DNA of 64,000 nt from Bacteroides sp. UBA7333 (GCA_002471195.1 DKPN01000014.1:1-64000); one strand, 5' to 3'. Numbered from the stretch's first letter, positions 36,445-46,237 are shown. The notes: a model not told the origin generated them from the letters alone. A program made the numbers and translations.

Positions 36445-37275
36445 ATGAAAACGTATAATATTCATATACTTACCTTTATTCTTTTAGCTTTTATAAGTAT
36501 TTCTGCTTTTGGGCAAAAGAAAATAACACTATTACATACGAGTGATACTCATAGTCGCATCGAACCTATTAAAGAAGATTCGGGCGATAAGTTTGCAGGC
36601 ATGGGAGGATTTGCACGCAGAGTAGCTGCAATAAAAGAGTTGCGCAAAGAAGATCCAAATATTCTTCTCTTCGATTGTGGCGATTTTTCGCAAGGCACTC
36701 CCTATTACAACCTATTTAAAGGAGAGTTAGAGGTTAAGATGATGAACCTCATGGGATATAACGCTGTACTAATTGGAAACCACGAGTTCGATTTCGGCCT
36801 TGACAACTTGGCAGCCCTTTGCAAACTTGCCACTTTCCCTATTGTCTGTTCAAACTATGATGTTGAACAGACTGTTCTTAAAGGTATGGTTAAACCATAC
36901 ATTACTTTCGTAAAAGATGGTATCAAAATCGGTGTAATAGGAGTTTCGCCTAAGCTTGAAGGTTTAGTTGAAGCCAATAAGTATGGTGGTGTGGTTTATA
37001 GCGATCCGGTAGATATAGCCAACACACTTGCACTATTTTTAAAAACGGAAGAAAAATGTGATGCAGTGGTATGTCTTTCTCATTTGGGAGTAAAAGAAGA
37101 TAAAAAATTTATTGCCAATACGAGCCACATAGATGTTGTTCTGGGCGGCCATTCACATACATGGATGGAAAAACCGGCTTATTACATTAACGCTGTTGAC
37201 GAAAAAGTTCCACTATTGCATACTGGCAAAAATGGAATATTCGTAGGTGAAATAGAACTCACTTTTGGGAAATAA
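36445..37275 (+). CDS. 5'-nucleotidase metallophosphatase domain protein
   Basis: A 276-residue secreted metallophosphoesterase, the catalytic half of a UshA-type 5'-nucleotidase. A signal peptide (about 1-23) is followed by ITLLHTSDTHSRIEP with the first metal ligands, FDCGDFSQGTP, GNHEFDFG and LGGHSHTW with the histidine ligands. All two-metal-site motifs are present. It would hydrolyse nucleoside monophosphates or related phosphate esters in the periplasm, together with the C-terminal domain protein encoded just upstream. The fused form contains both parts. Here the chain ends right after the catalytic domain. Confidence 0.88.
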   Translation: MKTYNIHILTFILLAFISISAFGQKKITLLHTSDTHSRIEPIKEDSGDKFAGMGGFARRVAAIKELRKEDPNILLFDCGDFSQGTPYYNLFKGELEVKMMNLMGYNAVLIGNHEFDFGLDNLAALCKLATFPIVCSNYDVEQTVLKGMVKPYITFVKDGIKIGVIGVSPKLEGLVEANKYGGVVYSDPVDIANTLALFLKTEEKCDAVVCLSHLGVKEDKKFIANTSHIDVVLGGHSHTWMEKPAYYINAVDEKVPLLHTGKNGIFVGEIELTFGK

Positions 37276-37307
37276 CCTCCTGCTTTAACTTAGACCTCTC
37301 TTAATTG

Positions 37308-40300
37308 ATGAAAAGATTTGCTGTTATTGTACTGATCCTATTATTAATAGGGTCGGTAAATCATGCAGAACAAACTGTCTCCCGTTTTCCTGAATACAGT
37401 TTAAATTCAGACTCCGAACCCATTATCCTACAGAAGATTAATGAAAAGAAATGTGCGCTTTGGGTCGATTCTGTGATGAATAAGCTAAGCCTAAAAGAGC
37501 GAGTTGGGCAGCTTTTTATATATACCATCGCTCCGCTCGAGAATAAACGAAATTTAGATTTACTACACAATGCCGTGAGCACGTGCCATGTAGGAGGTTT
37601 ACTGTTTTCGGGCGGGCAAACATTAGTACAGGCATCGCTTACCAACAAAGCTCAACAATTAGCCCAAGTACCACTACTCATCACATTCGATGGCGAATGG
37701 GGATTGTCGATGCGATTGAAAAACACTCCTGTATTTCCTCGAAATATGGTAATGGGATGTTTACAAAATGACTCATTAATTTTTGAATATGGCAAGGAGG
37801 TAGCTCGAGAGTGTCGTGAAATGGGTGTACAGGTAAACTTTGCTCCCGTGATGGATGTAAACGTAAATCCGAACAATCCGGTTATTAATACCCGATCGTT
37901 TGGTGAAGACCCTCAATTGGTAGCTCGCAAAGCTATTATTTATGCCAAAGGTTTAGAGAGTGGACGGATTCTTTCTGTATCAAAGCACTTTCCGGGTCAT
38001 GGCGATACTGACATCGATTCGCACCATGCTTTGCCCACACTACCCTTCAATCGCGAGCGCCTAGATAGCATCGAATTATATCCATTCAAACAAGCCATCA
38101 ATGCAGGATTAAGTGGCATGATGGTAGGACATTTAAATGTGCCTTCTATTGAGCCTGTTCAAAATCTTCCGGCTTCATTATCGCCTCGCATCATCGACGG
38201 ATTACTAATTGATGAATTAGGGTTTAATGGTCTGGTTTTTACCGATGCCTTAGTAATGAAAGGTGTTTCGAGCCATCGCAATGTATGTTTGCAAGCACTT
38301 ATAGCGGGCAATGACATGGTGTTGTCGCCACCCAATTTAAAGGTAGAGATTGATGCTGTATTAAACGCCATCGAAAAAGGGGAAATTTCGAAGGAACTGA
38401 TTGATAAAAAATGCCGTAAAGTACTAACCTATAAATATGCGCTAGGCCTCAACCGTAAACCTCATATTCAGATTTCGGGATTAGAGAATCGCATCAATAC
38501 ACCCAAAGCAAAAGAGTTAATCAACCAAATTCACCTATCTGCTATTACCGTGCTGAGCAACATAGACAATATATTGCCATTAAAACAGAAGGATGGCAAT
38601 ATAGGACTGCTAGAGATTAGTGACAAAACATCACTCACAACACTCAAACAGCAGATGCAAAAATATGGTTCGGTAGAGTCATTTCAGTTGGCCAAAGGGT
38701 TGACTCTTACCGATAGAAAAGTACTACAACAGAAGTTACTGAACTGCCCTATTATTGTAGTAGCGATTAATGAATCGAAACTAGCCGAGTATAAACCATT
38801 TTTAGACGAATTGTCACAAAACAATAAATCATCGAAGATCATTTATGTATGCTTTGCACCTGCCAAAACGCTAACGCAAATAGAGAAACCCATCGCTTTA
38901 GCGTCATCGGTTATTTTGGCTCATACAGGTTCGAATGAGGTTCAAACAAGAGTAGCCGATGTTTTATGGGCCAAAGCTACTGCCGACGGAAGATTGTCGA
39001 TGAGTATTGGCAAACTATTTAAGGCTGGAACCGGTGTAACAATAGCACCGCCATCGACTAAAAAAGAGGTAATCTCGGCGAAAAAGGAGATGCCCGACAT
39101 GAGAATGTTTTATCGCGTTGATTCCATTGCCAAAGCAGGCATCAAACAAGGTGCTTATCCAGGATGCCAGATTGTGGTACTTCAAAATGGACAACTCGTA
39201 TATCAACAGTCATTTGGATCGCATACAGGAAAAAACATTTTATCGGTTAAAGATACCGATCTGTTTGACCTAGCCTCATTATCAAAAACATCGGGTACGC
39301 TATTGGCTGTTATGAAATTGTATGACGAAGGAAAATTCAACTTAAGCGATAAGATTTCAAGCCATTTGACATGGCTCAAAAACACCGATAAAGCCAATAT
39401 AACAATACGTGAACTTTTATTGCACCAATCGGGATTGCCAGCCGGTATTAATTTTTATCAAGAACTGGTTGATAAAAAATCATACCAAGGCAACTTCTTT
39501 TCGAACAAACAAAACCAAAAGTATTCGGTAAAAGTGGGCAACAACCTATGGGCTACACCCAACTATAGTTTTATTGAAGGCATGACATCACCTACCCAAA
39601 CGGCAACTCATACATTGCAGGTGACAGAAAATCTATGGGTAAACAAAGAATTTGCTGCCCAAATGAAACAGATGATTGCCGATATACCATTGAAAAGTAA
39701 ACAATACAGATATAGTGATCTAGGTTTTATACTCTTGAAGTATTTGGTAGAAGAGCTATCGGGAAAAGAGATGGATCAATATCTGACAAAAGAGTTTTAT
39801 GAGCCAATGGGACTCGATAGAATCACCTATAAGCCAGCTGGTAAATTCGACATGAGCGAAATTATTCCGTCCAACAACGATCAGCTATTTAGAAAACAAC
39901 TGATTAAAGGATATGTACACGATGAATCGTCAGCCTTGCAAGGTGGCGTGTCGGGAAGTGCCGGCCTTTTTGCAAATGCCGAGCAAGTAGCCTATCTATA
40001 TCAGATGCTACTGAATGGCGGTACATTCAACGGAAAACGATATTTAAGCAAAGAGACTTGCAGATTGTTTACCACCGAAACATCAAAAATAAGTCGCCGC
40101 GGCTTGGGCTTCGATAAACCCGAACCAGATAGTAAAAAGGTGAATCTATGTTCGCCTTCCACACCATTGAATACCTTTGGGCATACAGGTTTCACCGGTA
40201 CTTGCGCATGGGCCGATCCGGTTAATAATATTGTATATGTATTTTTGAGTAACCGCACTTATCCTACGGTATTAAATAAAAAGTTGATGCAACTCAATAT

Positions 40301-40346
40301 TAGACCCGAAATACAAGAGGCCATATATTCGGCCCTCAAGAAATAA
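37308..40346 (+). CDS. GH3 glycosidase-serine hydrolase fusion
   Basis: A 1012-residue secreted two-enzyme protein. After a signal peptide (about 1-21) comes a GH3 domain with the NagZ-type loop KHFPGHGDTDIDSHHALP (226-243), whose Asp-His dyad acts as acid/base in beta-N-acetylglucosaminidases, and the nucleophile Asp313 in VFTDALVMKG. A GH3 C-terminal region (about 370-580) follows. The last part (about 600-1012) is a beta-lactamase-fold serine hydrolase with Ser657-x-x-Lys660 in ASLSKTS, YSDLG and HTGFTG motifs. I infer that it cuts GlcNAc from muropeptides or chitobiose-like glycans and also acts on a peptide or ester. I start at 37308 because the upstream codon is TTG. It closes the nucleotidase operon, 30 bp downstream. 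Confidence 0.9.
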   Translation: MKRFAVIVLILLLIGSVNHAEQTVSRFPEYSLNSDSEPIILQKINEKKCALWVDSVMNKLSLKERVGQLFIYTIAPLENKRNLDLLHNAVSTCHVGGLLFSGGQTLVQASLTNKAQQLAQVPLLITFDGEWGLSMRLKNTPVFPRNMVMGCLQNDSLIFEYGKEVARECREMGVQVNFAPVMDVNVNPNNPVINTRSFGEDPQLVARKAIIYAKGLESGRILSVSKHFPGHGDTDIDSHHALPTLPFNRERLDSIELYPFKQAINAGLSGMMVGHLNVPSIEPVQNLPASLSPRIIDGLLIDELGFNGLVFTDALVMKGVSSHRNVCLQALIAGNDMVLSPPNLKVEIDAVLNAIEKGEISKELIDKKCRKVLTYKYALGLNRKPHIQISGLENRINTPKAKELINQIHLSAITVLSNIDNILPLKQKDGNIGLLEISDKTSLTTLKQQMQKYGSVESFQLAKGLTLTDRKVLQQKLLNCPIIVVAINESKLAEYKPFLDELSQNNKSSKIIYVCFAPAKTLTQIEKPIALASSVILAHTGSNEVQTRVADVLWAKATADGRLSMSIGKLFKAGTGVTIAPPSTKKEVISAKKEMPDMRMFYRVDSIAKAGIKQGAYPGCQIVVLQNGQLVYQQSFGSHTGKNILSVKDTDLFDLASLSKTSGTLLAVMKLYDEGKFNLSDKISSHLTWLKNTDKANITIRELLLHQSGLPAGINFYQELVDKKSYQGNFFSNKQNQKYSVKVGNNLWATPNYSFIEGMTSPTQTATHTLQVTENLWVNKEFAAQMKQMIADIPLKSKQYRYSDLGFILLKYLVEELSGKEMDQYLTKEFYEPMGLDRITYKPAGKFDMSEIIPSNNDQLFRKQLIKGYVHDESSALQGGVSGSAGLFANAEQVAYLYQMLLNGGTFNGKRYLSKETCRLFTTETSKISRRGLGFDKPEPDSKKVNLCSPSTPLNTFGHTGFTGTCAWADPVNNIVYVFLSNRTYPTVLNKKLMQLNIRPEIQEAIYSALKK

Positions 40347-40390
40347 AAATAAACCGCTCATGAAAATGCTCATGAGCGGTTTATTTTTAT
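40343..40390. terminator. bidirectional terminator, 21-bp stem
   Basis: A perfect 21-bp stem (40343-40363 with 40370-40390, core AAACCGCTCATGA) with a 6-nt loop and T-rich ends on both strands. It overlaps the GH3 stop codon and lies 24 nt after the stop of the convergent gene at 40414. Confidence 0.9.
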
Positions 40391-40413
40391 GTGCGATACA
40401 ATACATCAAACAG

Positions 40414-42870
40414 TTACTCTACAACAAACTTAATCGTTTGATTGAAATCACCAATAACAACATGAATTAAATAAATACCTTTCGACAATCGATATAATGG
40501 TATACGATACTCATAACTGCCGGCCAACAATCGATTCGTCATTTCATTCATCATCACCGACCCTTCGATATTATAGATATGGATATTTGCCTGCCCGGTT
40601 TTGTTTAAGGCATAATGCAAAATAGCTTCGTCACCACATTTTTCAATATAAATAGGAGATGATATAAGAGAGTGAGAAACAAAACCAGATGGTGTTTTCT
40701 CCGGATAATAAGCTTTCAAATCTCGAAATGAAATTCGGGAATTAGTATACTGTTTACCCGATTTCATATACAGTTTTATGCCATTAAATGTAATGGGATA
40801 TTCGGTTAAACACAAAGGTTCGCTACCATTCATAAATGATATTACATAAACCGAATCTTTGCCATATTCGGGAGTTATTTTGGTTTTTAAGAATGAAGGG
40901 TGCTTCTTGGACGAAAAGTCAACATAAAGTTCTTTTACCAAATCGTCTTTTATATCCAACTGAAACGATATTGAATCGGGAAGACTGTAGAGAGGTATCG
41001 ATTTATTCAACTCCAATGAGGCCGAACGGCCGGTATTTACATCAAATAACATGTTAACTCCGTCGCTCCATCCAATGGGTAAGTTGGTATATTCAAATTG
41101 TACATTGGTAAATGTGCCGGTTGTTTTATATGTCCACGTTGTGATATCTGAAAAAGAGTCGTGTATTTTCTCTCCCGAAGCCATTTCAACCTTTACCTTT
41201 ACAGCTAGATACAAATCTTCTAACATGCCTTCTAGCAGCGCTTCGCCTTCGGATAATCCGCGAGCAACACCATTCTCGACCGTACAGCATCCCGGATTGG
41301 ATGATGTCCAGTTAAAAGCACCGGCATCAAGTGGATAGGTTTGAGCACCCGATACCGCTTCAATACCAATTGGGTACGTACGATTACCATCTAGCAATAT
41401 TTCGGGTTCTGTAATTTTCACATTGTTTACTTCGGAAATATAGACATTCAGCACCGCTTGTTTGCCATCTTTCCTCGCTATAATCTTTCCCTTTCCCGAT
41501 TGAGTACTTGCATGAAACACTCCATCTTCATCGACATAGCCCATAGAGTGAGGAATACATTCGTATGTAAATCCTTGCACTCCTCTTTCTAATACTTGAC
41601 CATAAGGATTGAATGCCAATAGAGTAAGCGGACTAAGCGAAATAGACGTGGCATATAAACTGGGGGTAAGAAAAGCATACGATTCGATCTCGCTTGATTC
41701 GGGTGCAGTAGATACGGCTAGCAATGCATCAGTGACAGGACGAATAGAACCACGCATGGGATAATTAAGCATCGTATGTTCTACTGCAATTGTAGCCGAA
41801 CCACCACTATCAAAGTTGACTACGTTCCACGCACCATGAGCTATCATCCAATGGGCAAGATCAATACAGTTGACACCTGGACTTTGAACAGTACCTCCTT
41901 CGACTGTAGCAATATAAAAAAGGGTTCCATCTTGCGATGTACCGGCCATGACACGTGCCGACACTTCATACTCACGACCATTCTCAAAATCGTTATATTC
42001 GCCATCATGCAACTGCCCTTCGAATGCAATGCTTGGATATCCATGAAATCCGGCAATGATATTATTGAGCGGCGTACCAAATTTTTCTTTTATAAATTTT
42101 TGCGATATAGATACCTCATCGCCTACTTGTATTTTATTTTCGAAGGAAGCAATTTTCTCATTGCGGGCATACAACACACATTCGGTTGCAGAGGTTTGCA
42201 AAGGAGCGGTAGACACCGCAATCACTTCGCACGAAATATCATTACTATTAAGCAACCATTTGCCCTTTGGTTTTAGCTGTATATATAGGCCTTCACCTGA
42301 TAGATTACGGGCATTGAGTGAATTGAACAATATACAATTGCCCGGCATTGAAGTAGCTGATGAATTAAAGAAATCGATTTTGACTTTGGAACCATCCTTC
42401 AATACCACATTACCTTCGAGTTTAGGATAAAATACGCCTGCATGCCGATCTTCCGATACAGCAATCATCGATCTTCCCCAACCCGATCCATATGAAATTT
42501 CTCCATCGGTCACATTAACACCAATGCAAATGCCTTGATCATACGAAAAGAAGTCATGATTGAATGCTGCGCAAACTTTATGCCCTGGTGTAGTATAACG
42601 CTTTGACATGCTCATCACTGTTTCACGAGATACATCGGGCACTTTATCGTGCGATTGCACTTGCCTAATTTCGGTATACGGATTGCTTAAGTCGACTGTT
42701 GTAAGCCATATCACCACCGGTTTCTTAGAGTATGCTATTTTGGTATATTCTATACCCGTTGCCAATGAATAATGCTCTAATGTATCGGGGTCACCCCAAT
42801 CGGGTGCTTGCGCCTTTGCACCTATCGATAATAAGCCAAAAGCGATTGCTAAAAGTACATTTCTTTTCAT
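40414..42870 (-). CDS. phosphodiester glycosidase paralogue 1, T9SS cargo
   Basis: An 818-residue secreted protein of the phosphodiester glycosidase (NAGPA/DUF2233) family, relatives of the enzyme that uncovers mannose-6-phosphate by removing GlcNAc from a phosphodiester. A signal peptide (about 1-20) is followed by the catalytic-type domain (about 30-380), Ig-like and sugar-binding-like modules (about 400-720) and a T9SS sorting domain ending in GIYLIHVVIGDFNQTIKFVVE. It is the most diverged of the three paralogues: the core motif reads FDSGGS (Asp354, Ser355) where the others have LDGGGS, and the PRT motif is replaced by ARVMAG near residue 306. It may have a different activity or be non-catalytic. 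It ends the PUL2 cluster. Confidence 0.85.
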   Translation of the reverse strand: MKRNVLLAIAFGLLSIGAKAQAPDWGDPDTLEHYSLATGIEYTKIAYSKKPVVIWLTTVDLSNPYTEIRQVQSHDKVPDVSRETVMSMSKRYTTPGHKVCAAFNHDFFSYDQGICIGVNVTDGEISYGSGWGRSMIAVSEDRHAGVFYPKLEGNVVLKDGSKVKIDFFNSSATSMPGNCILFNSLNARNLSGEGLYIQLKPKGKWLLNSNDISCEVIAVSTAPLQTSATECVLYARNEKIASFENKIQVGDEVSISQKFIKEKFGTPLNNIIAGFHGYPSIAFEGQLHDGEYNDFENGREYEVSARVMAGTSQDGTLFYIATVEGGTVQSPGVNCIDLAHWMIAHGAWNVVNFDSGGSATIAVEHTMLNYPMRGSIRPVTDALLAVSTAPESSEIESYAFLTPSLYATSISLSPLTLLAFNPYGQVLERGVQGFTYECIPHSMGYVDEDGVFHASTQSGKGKIIARKDGKQAVLNVYISEVNNVKITEPEILLDGNRTYPIGIEAVSGAQTYPLDAGAFNWTSSNPGCCTVENGVARGLSEGEALLEGMLEDLYLAVKVKVEMASGEKIHDSFSDITTWTYKTTGTFTNVQFEYTNLPIGWSDGVNMLFDVNTGRSASLELNKSIPLYSLPDSISFQLDIKDDLVKELYVDFSSKKHPSFLKTKITPEYGKDSVYVISFMNGSEPLCLTEYPITFNGIKLYMKSGKQYTNSRISFRDLKAYYPEKTPSGFVSHSLISSPIYIEKCGDEAILHYALNKTGQANIHIYNIEGSVMMNEMTNRLLAGSYEYRIPLYRLSKGIYLIHVVIGDFNQTIKFVVE

Positions 42871-42883
42871 ATTTGATAGATTT

Positions 42884-42925
42884 AAAAAGCAGGCAATATT
42901 TACCCTAAAAGAGAATATTGCCTGC
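42884..42925 (-). terminator. hairpin between the amidase and phosphodiesterase-1 genes
   Basis: A 12-bp stem, GCAGGCAATATT (42889-42900) with AATATTGCCTGC (42914-42925), and 13-nt loop. On the minus strand five T residues follow. It ends only about 13 nt before the next start codon, so it may act as an attenuator that lowers expression of the last gene. Confidence 0.7.
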
Positions 42926-42934
42926 CAGGAAGAT

Positions 42935-45355
42935 TTATCGGATGATTATTTTTTGAGTTATAATTTTATTATCCTGCAACTCAACTTCGACAATATAAAT
43001 ATCGGGCAAACAATGGTCCACCTTCATTTGACAAAGTGTAGTTTGCTGAATTAACGTGCCACCAATCGTATAAAGTTTCATTGATTTCACCTCTTCACTA
43101 TCGACTGATAATAGCTTTTGTTGTGCATCATAATAAAGATTCAATTCGTTTGATTCACCAATGATAATACCGGTATCTTTCTTATCATACAATAAAACAT
43201 TATCCACATAAACGATACCTGATTTTGTTAATGGCTGCTGTTTCTGACGTATAGATAAACCACTCAACTGATAGTGTTTATTTTCTGCCAACGATTTCAA
43301 GTCGACCTCAATAAACTTCCAATCATTAAAGGTTAAGTCATCTGCTTTAATGCTTTCTAAACCATTAGAATCGTCTTTGAAATGTAGCCATACTTCATTT
43401 CCGGTTAAATCGCCGGCTAGGTGTAGACCGATAGCCTGTCGATTGGTTACATCGACCGAACTCTTTAAATTGTAATGCATCACACCGTGGCCTGCATCAT
43501 TTACAAAGTTCATAATAAGCTTGCAGGAAGCATTTCCAAACAATTTCTTATCCGCAGCCAATGAAAAATTGAATGAAGCCACCTCTGCACTCTTGCTCGA
43601 ATTGAAAGCAAATTCATCGGTATGATTTATCTCTATAGCCACAGGCTGATTGCTGACCGCCATATTTACAGCTTTAAATGTATAATCGTAGGTATCAACA
43701 ATATCTATATCATCAACATCCATCATATTACGATCAATCACCACGCGATAGGTCTCATTTTCGACTAGATTCTCTGATAAATTAAACATAAATGAGCCAA
43801 AAGAACCACCAATGCTATTCAATTTTATTGAACGCGGTGCTTTCGTCATCTCTTCGCCTTTAGAGTTATATACCTTTAGTCCTTCACGCGCAAGAACCGT
43901 ATTCAGTTTATTATCGAATCGGAAGTCGAATTGCACTTTACCATAGTGCACCTCTTTGATATCGGGTGTGGGATATGCCGCCAACATCACAAGACGATTT
44001 CGATTAGCAGTAGTAAACTTTAAAACAAAATCATTTAGCATGCTAATATTACCGGGATGTTTTAAGCTCTTGTCAATTGTTATGGTATAGTCGGTCGATA
44101 TCGCTAACGGCTGGTTCGGAGAAAAAGTCATGCGATGTTGACTGTCAGAGAAAGTAATAGTACCCTCCACATGAGGTTCGATTGAAAACGCGTTGATAGC
44201 CGATTGTTCATCGACATCCCAATTAAAATCGAACACAAACTTGCTGCCACAACCTACCAATTGTCCTTCGCTCACTTTAGGAGAATAATCAATTACTTCA
44301 GGAGGCGTAAGACGCTGTTTATTTAACATCGAATTCAGATAAGTGGTTTCGCCGGCTTTCACCTCCAATTCATAGTTTTCACTAAAATAATCGGGAGCAC
44401 TTACATTGACGGTATATTTTCCAGGGGCCAATTGTTTAAAAACAAACACACCATTATTTATTATCGCATCGGTAGTATAGGTCAAATTTCCGGGATTTAC
44501 AGTGATTACCGCATTGGATAGACATAGCAACTCATCTTTTGATCCTCTGATTTTGACATATGTATCTAAGTTTTTGTTGCGACTATCGTGCACACTACCG
44601 GCAATATTTCCTGAAGCGATGGTGCCACCATCAAAAACTTCACAAAACGATTTATAAAAGTGCCATGCTTCGAGCCATTTGTACTCCATATTCATTAGAC
44701 GCATGGTTTCGGGGATATAATCGTGCATCGATCCTTCCGAAATACATCCCGGTACGGCCAATCCGCGTAATACACCATAACCATTGCTCCAACCCATCAC
44801 CAAGCGCGCAAATGTTTTATCGCCGCGTACCGTATAGTTGGATGCCCAACAGTTGACTTCGTTGCTATATTGATGTTTTGCAATGACGCTACTTATTTCA
44901 CGACTTCTGTCCGAACATGGAGGAGGCGAAGGATAAGTTTCGGTATCACCCGGATCGACACCCGCATAGAGTTGTAAAATATAATTGGTAACACCCGCAT
45001 TCGAATGTATTGACAACATGTAGTCGGCGTTACATTCATTGGCTTCGGCTACTATCTGGCTCAAGGGCAAATCATCGGCAGTGGTATTTGTAAGACGACT
45101 CATATAGGTTGTTGCATTAGCCGATCGCAATAAATCTCTCAGTTGCAAACCTTTATCCAAATTAGATTGCGATTCCCAAAAACCATTCGGATCGCCCTGT
45201 GTATAAGGAGGAATCACCATGTTACGGTCGTCGCTATCGTAACCACCATGTCCGGGATTAATATAGATCACAACTCCTGATAGATTTTGCGAATGACATA
45301 AACTTGTTATTAGTAACAAGATGAACAACGATAAAATTTTCTTTGCTTGTTTCAT
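42935..45355 (-). CDS. N-acetylmuramoyl-L-alanine amidase-like secreted protein, T9SS cargo
   Basis: An 806-residue secreted zinc hydrolase with an Amidase_3 fold at its N-terminus (about 24-240). Zinc ligands are His36 in NPGHGGYD, Glu61 in WESQSN and His117 in SIHSN. Glu207 in CISEGSMHDY fits the catalytic glutamate. In the family this cuts the bond between muramic acid and the stem peptide. A carboxypeptidase-regulatory-like segment (about 260-330), Big_5-like Ig domains (about 350-560), a sugar-binding-like region and a C-terminal T9SS sorting domain ending in QKIIIR follow. It sits 9 bp after the TolB-like gene. The wall-directed amidase next to phosphodiester glycosidases is the key clue to the PUL2 substrate, though Amidase_3 relatives may act on other amide-linked glycoconjugates. 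Confidence 0.85.
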   Translation of the reverse strand: MKQAKKILSLFILLLITSLCHSQNLSGVVIYINPGHGGYDSDDRNMVIPPYTQGDPNGFWESQSNLDKGLQLRDLLRSANATTYMSRLTNTTADDLPLSQIVAEANECNADYMLSIHSNAGVTNYILQLYAGVDPGDTETYPSPPPCSDRSREISSVIAKHQYSNEVNCWASNYTVRGDKTFARLVMGWSNGYGVLRGLAVPGCISEGSMHDYIPETMRLMNMEYKWLEAWHFYKSFCEVFDGGTIASGNIAGSVHDSRNKNLDTYVKIRGSKDELLCLSNAVITVNPGNLTYTTDAIINNGVFVFKQLAPGKYTVNVSAPDYFSENYELEVKAGETTYLNSMLNKQRLTPPEVIDYSPKVSEGQLVGCGSKFVFDFNWDVDEQSAINAFSIEPHVEGTITFSDSQHRMTFSPNQPLAISTDYTITIDKSLKHPGNISMLNDFVLKFTTANRNRLVMLAAYPTPDIKEVHYGKVQFDFRFDNKLNTVLAREGLKVYNSKGEEMTKAPRSIKLNSIGGSFGSFMFNLSENLVENETYRVVIDRNMMDVDDIDIVDTYDYTFKAVNMAVSNQPVAIEINHTDEFAFNSSKSAEVASFNFSLAADKKLFGNASCKLIMNFVNDAGHGVMHYNLKSSVDVTNRQAIGLHLAGDLTGNEVWLHFKDDSNGLESIKADDLTFNDWKFIEVDLKSLAENKHYQLSGLSIRQKQQPLTKSGIVYVDNVLLYDKKDTGIIIGESNELNLYYDAQQKLLSVDSEEVKSMKLYTIGGTLIQQTTLCQMKVDHCLPDIYIVEVELQDNKIITQKIIIR

Positions 45356-45364
45356 AACAGTCTA

Positions 45365-46219
45365 TTATTTAATATTCAACACTATAATTTTTCCTTCGAT
45401 GGTATGATAAGCTATTTTATTGCCACTTGCCGTAGCAGTAGGATTCATTGCTATCTCTTTGGGGAGCGATAAAACTTGAGAGCTATGTCCATCGAAACTT
45501 TTTATCACAATTTGGGATGAAGTAATGAAATCGCCATTATCCCGATCGTTCATCCCCACTATCTTATCGTTGCCACACCAAGACGGTGCATTAAGCTTTC
45601 CCAAGTTGCTTAAAACGGTTCCATTGACATCGCATATATATGTGCCTTTGCCTGTTGCCGTAAACAATATTTTGGTTCCATCGGGTGATAGTGATCCCCA
45701 AATATAGCGAGACTCATTGCCCAAGGGATCTAACGAAATGGTTTGTCCCTGCTTTTCGATATAGAGTTTTAAATTTTTAGTATATGCAGCAACTACACCT
45801 GCTGCATTATTACGAAGCAGCGAGCTATTTGAAAGGCGTGGTATAAAACTTTCATTCTCGCACACCTTTGTTTGATGATGAACGGTATTGAAACACATCA
45901 CCTTCTCATGCTTGCGGGCTTGTTTGGTTTCTACCTTCTTATAATAAATCGAATTTTCGTCAATATTAAAATAAGGTTTGTATCCCGATGATTCGCTCGT
46001 ACTTATTGTCTGTGTCGATTGATTGGAAAAATCATAAAGATTTAATCCATAATAATTGTCGGTTGTAAAAAGTAGTTGGCTACCATCTTGACTTAAAACC
46101 GGATGATAAGCCATGCTGCCAATAGGGAGTTGCGAGCGTTCCGTAACAGTTACCACTTGTGCATACATCATCGATGTACAATAAAGCAGCACGGTTATTG
46201 CCAAAAGTTTCTTTCTCAT
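45365..46219 (-). CDS. TolB-like beta-propeller secreted protein
   Basis: A 284-residue exported protein (signal peptide about 1-20) made of PD40/TolB-like propeller blades, for example HPVLSQDGSQLLFTTD (about 38-53) and WGSLSPDGTKILFTATG (about 180-196). It has no T9SS tail, no lipobox and no visible catalytic motif. Such proteins usually mediate contacts or bind ligand. It lies 18 bp after phosphodiester glycosidase 2 and 9 bp before the amidase, so it is probably co-expressed as an accessory of that pair. Its exact role is unknown. Confidence 0.75.
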   Translation of the reverse strand: MRKKLLAITVLLYCTSMMYAQVVTVTERSQLPIGSMAYHPVLSQDGSQLLFTTDNYYGLNLYDFSNQSTQTISTSESSGYKPYFNIDENSIYYKKVETKQARKHEKVMCFNTVHHQTKVCENESFIPRLSNSSLLRNNAAGVVAAYTKNLKLYIEKQGQTISLDPLGNESRYIWGSLSPDGTKILFTATGKGTYICDVNGTVLSNLGKLNAPSWCGNDKIVGMNDRDNGDFITSSQIVIKSFDGHSSQVLSLPKEIAMNPTATASGNKIAYHTIEGKIIVLNIK

Positions 46220-46237
46220 ATTATTATGATTTTATTG

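Noticed and set aside
41776..42276. 166-codon plus-strand frame
   Set aside because: Antisense to phosphodiester glycosidase 1; composition is unlike a protein and no start signal is present.
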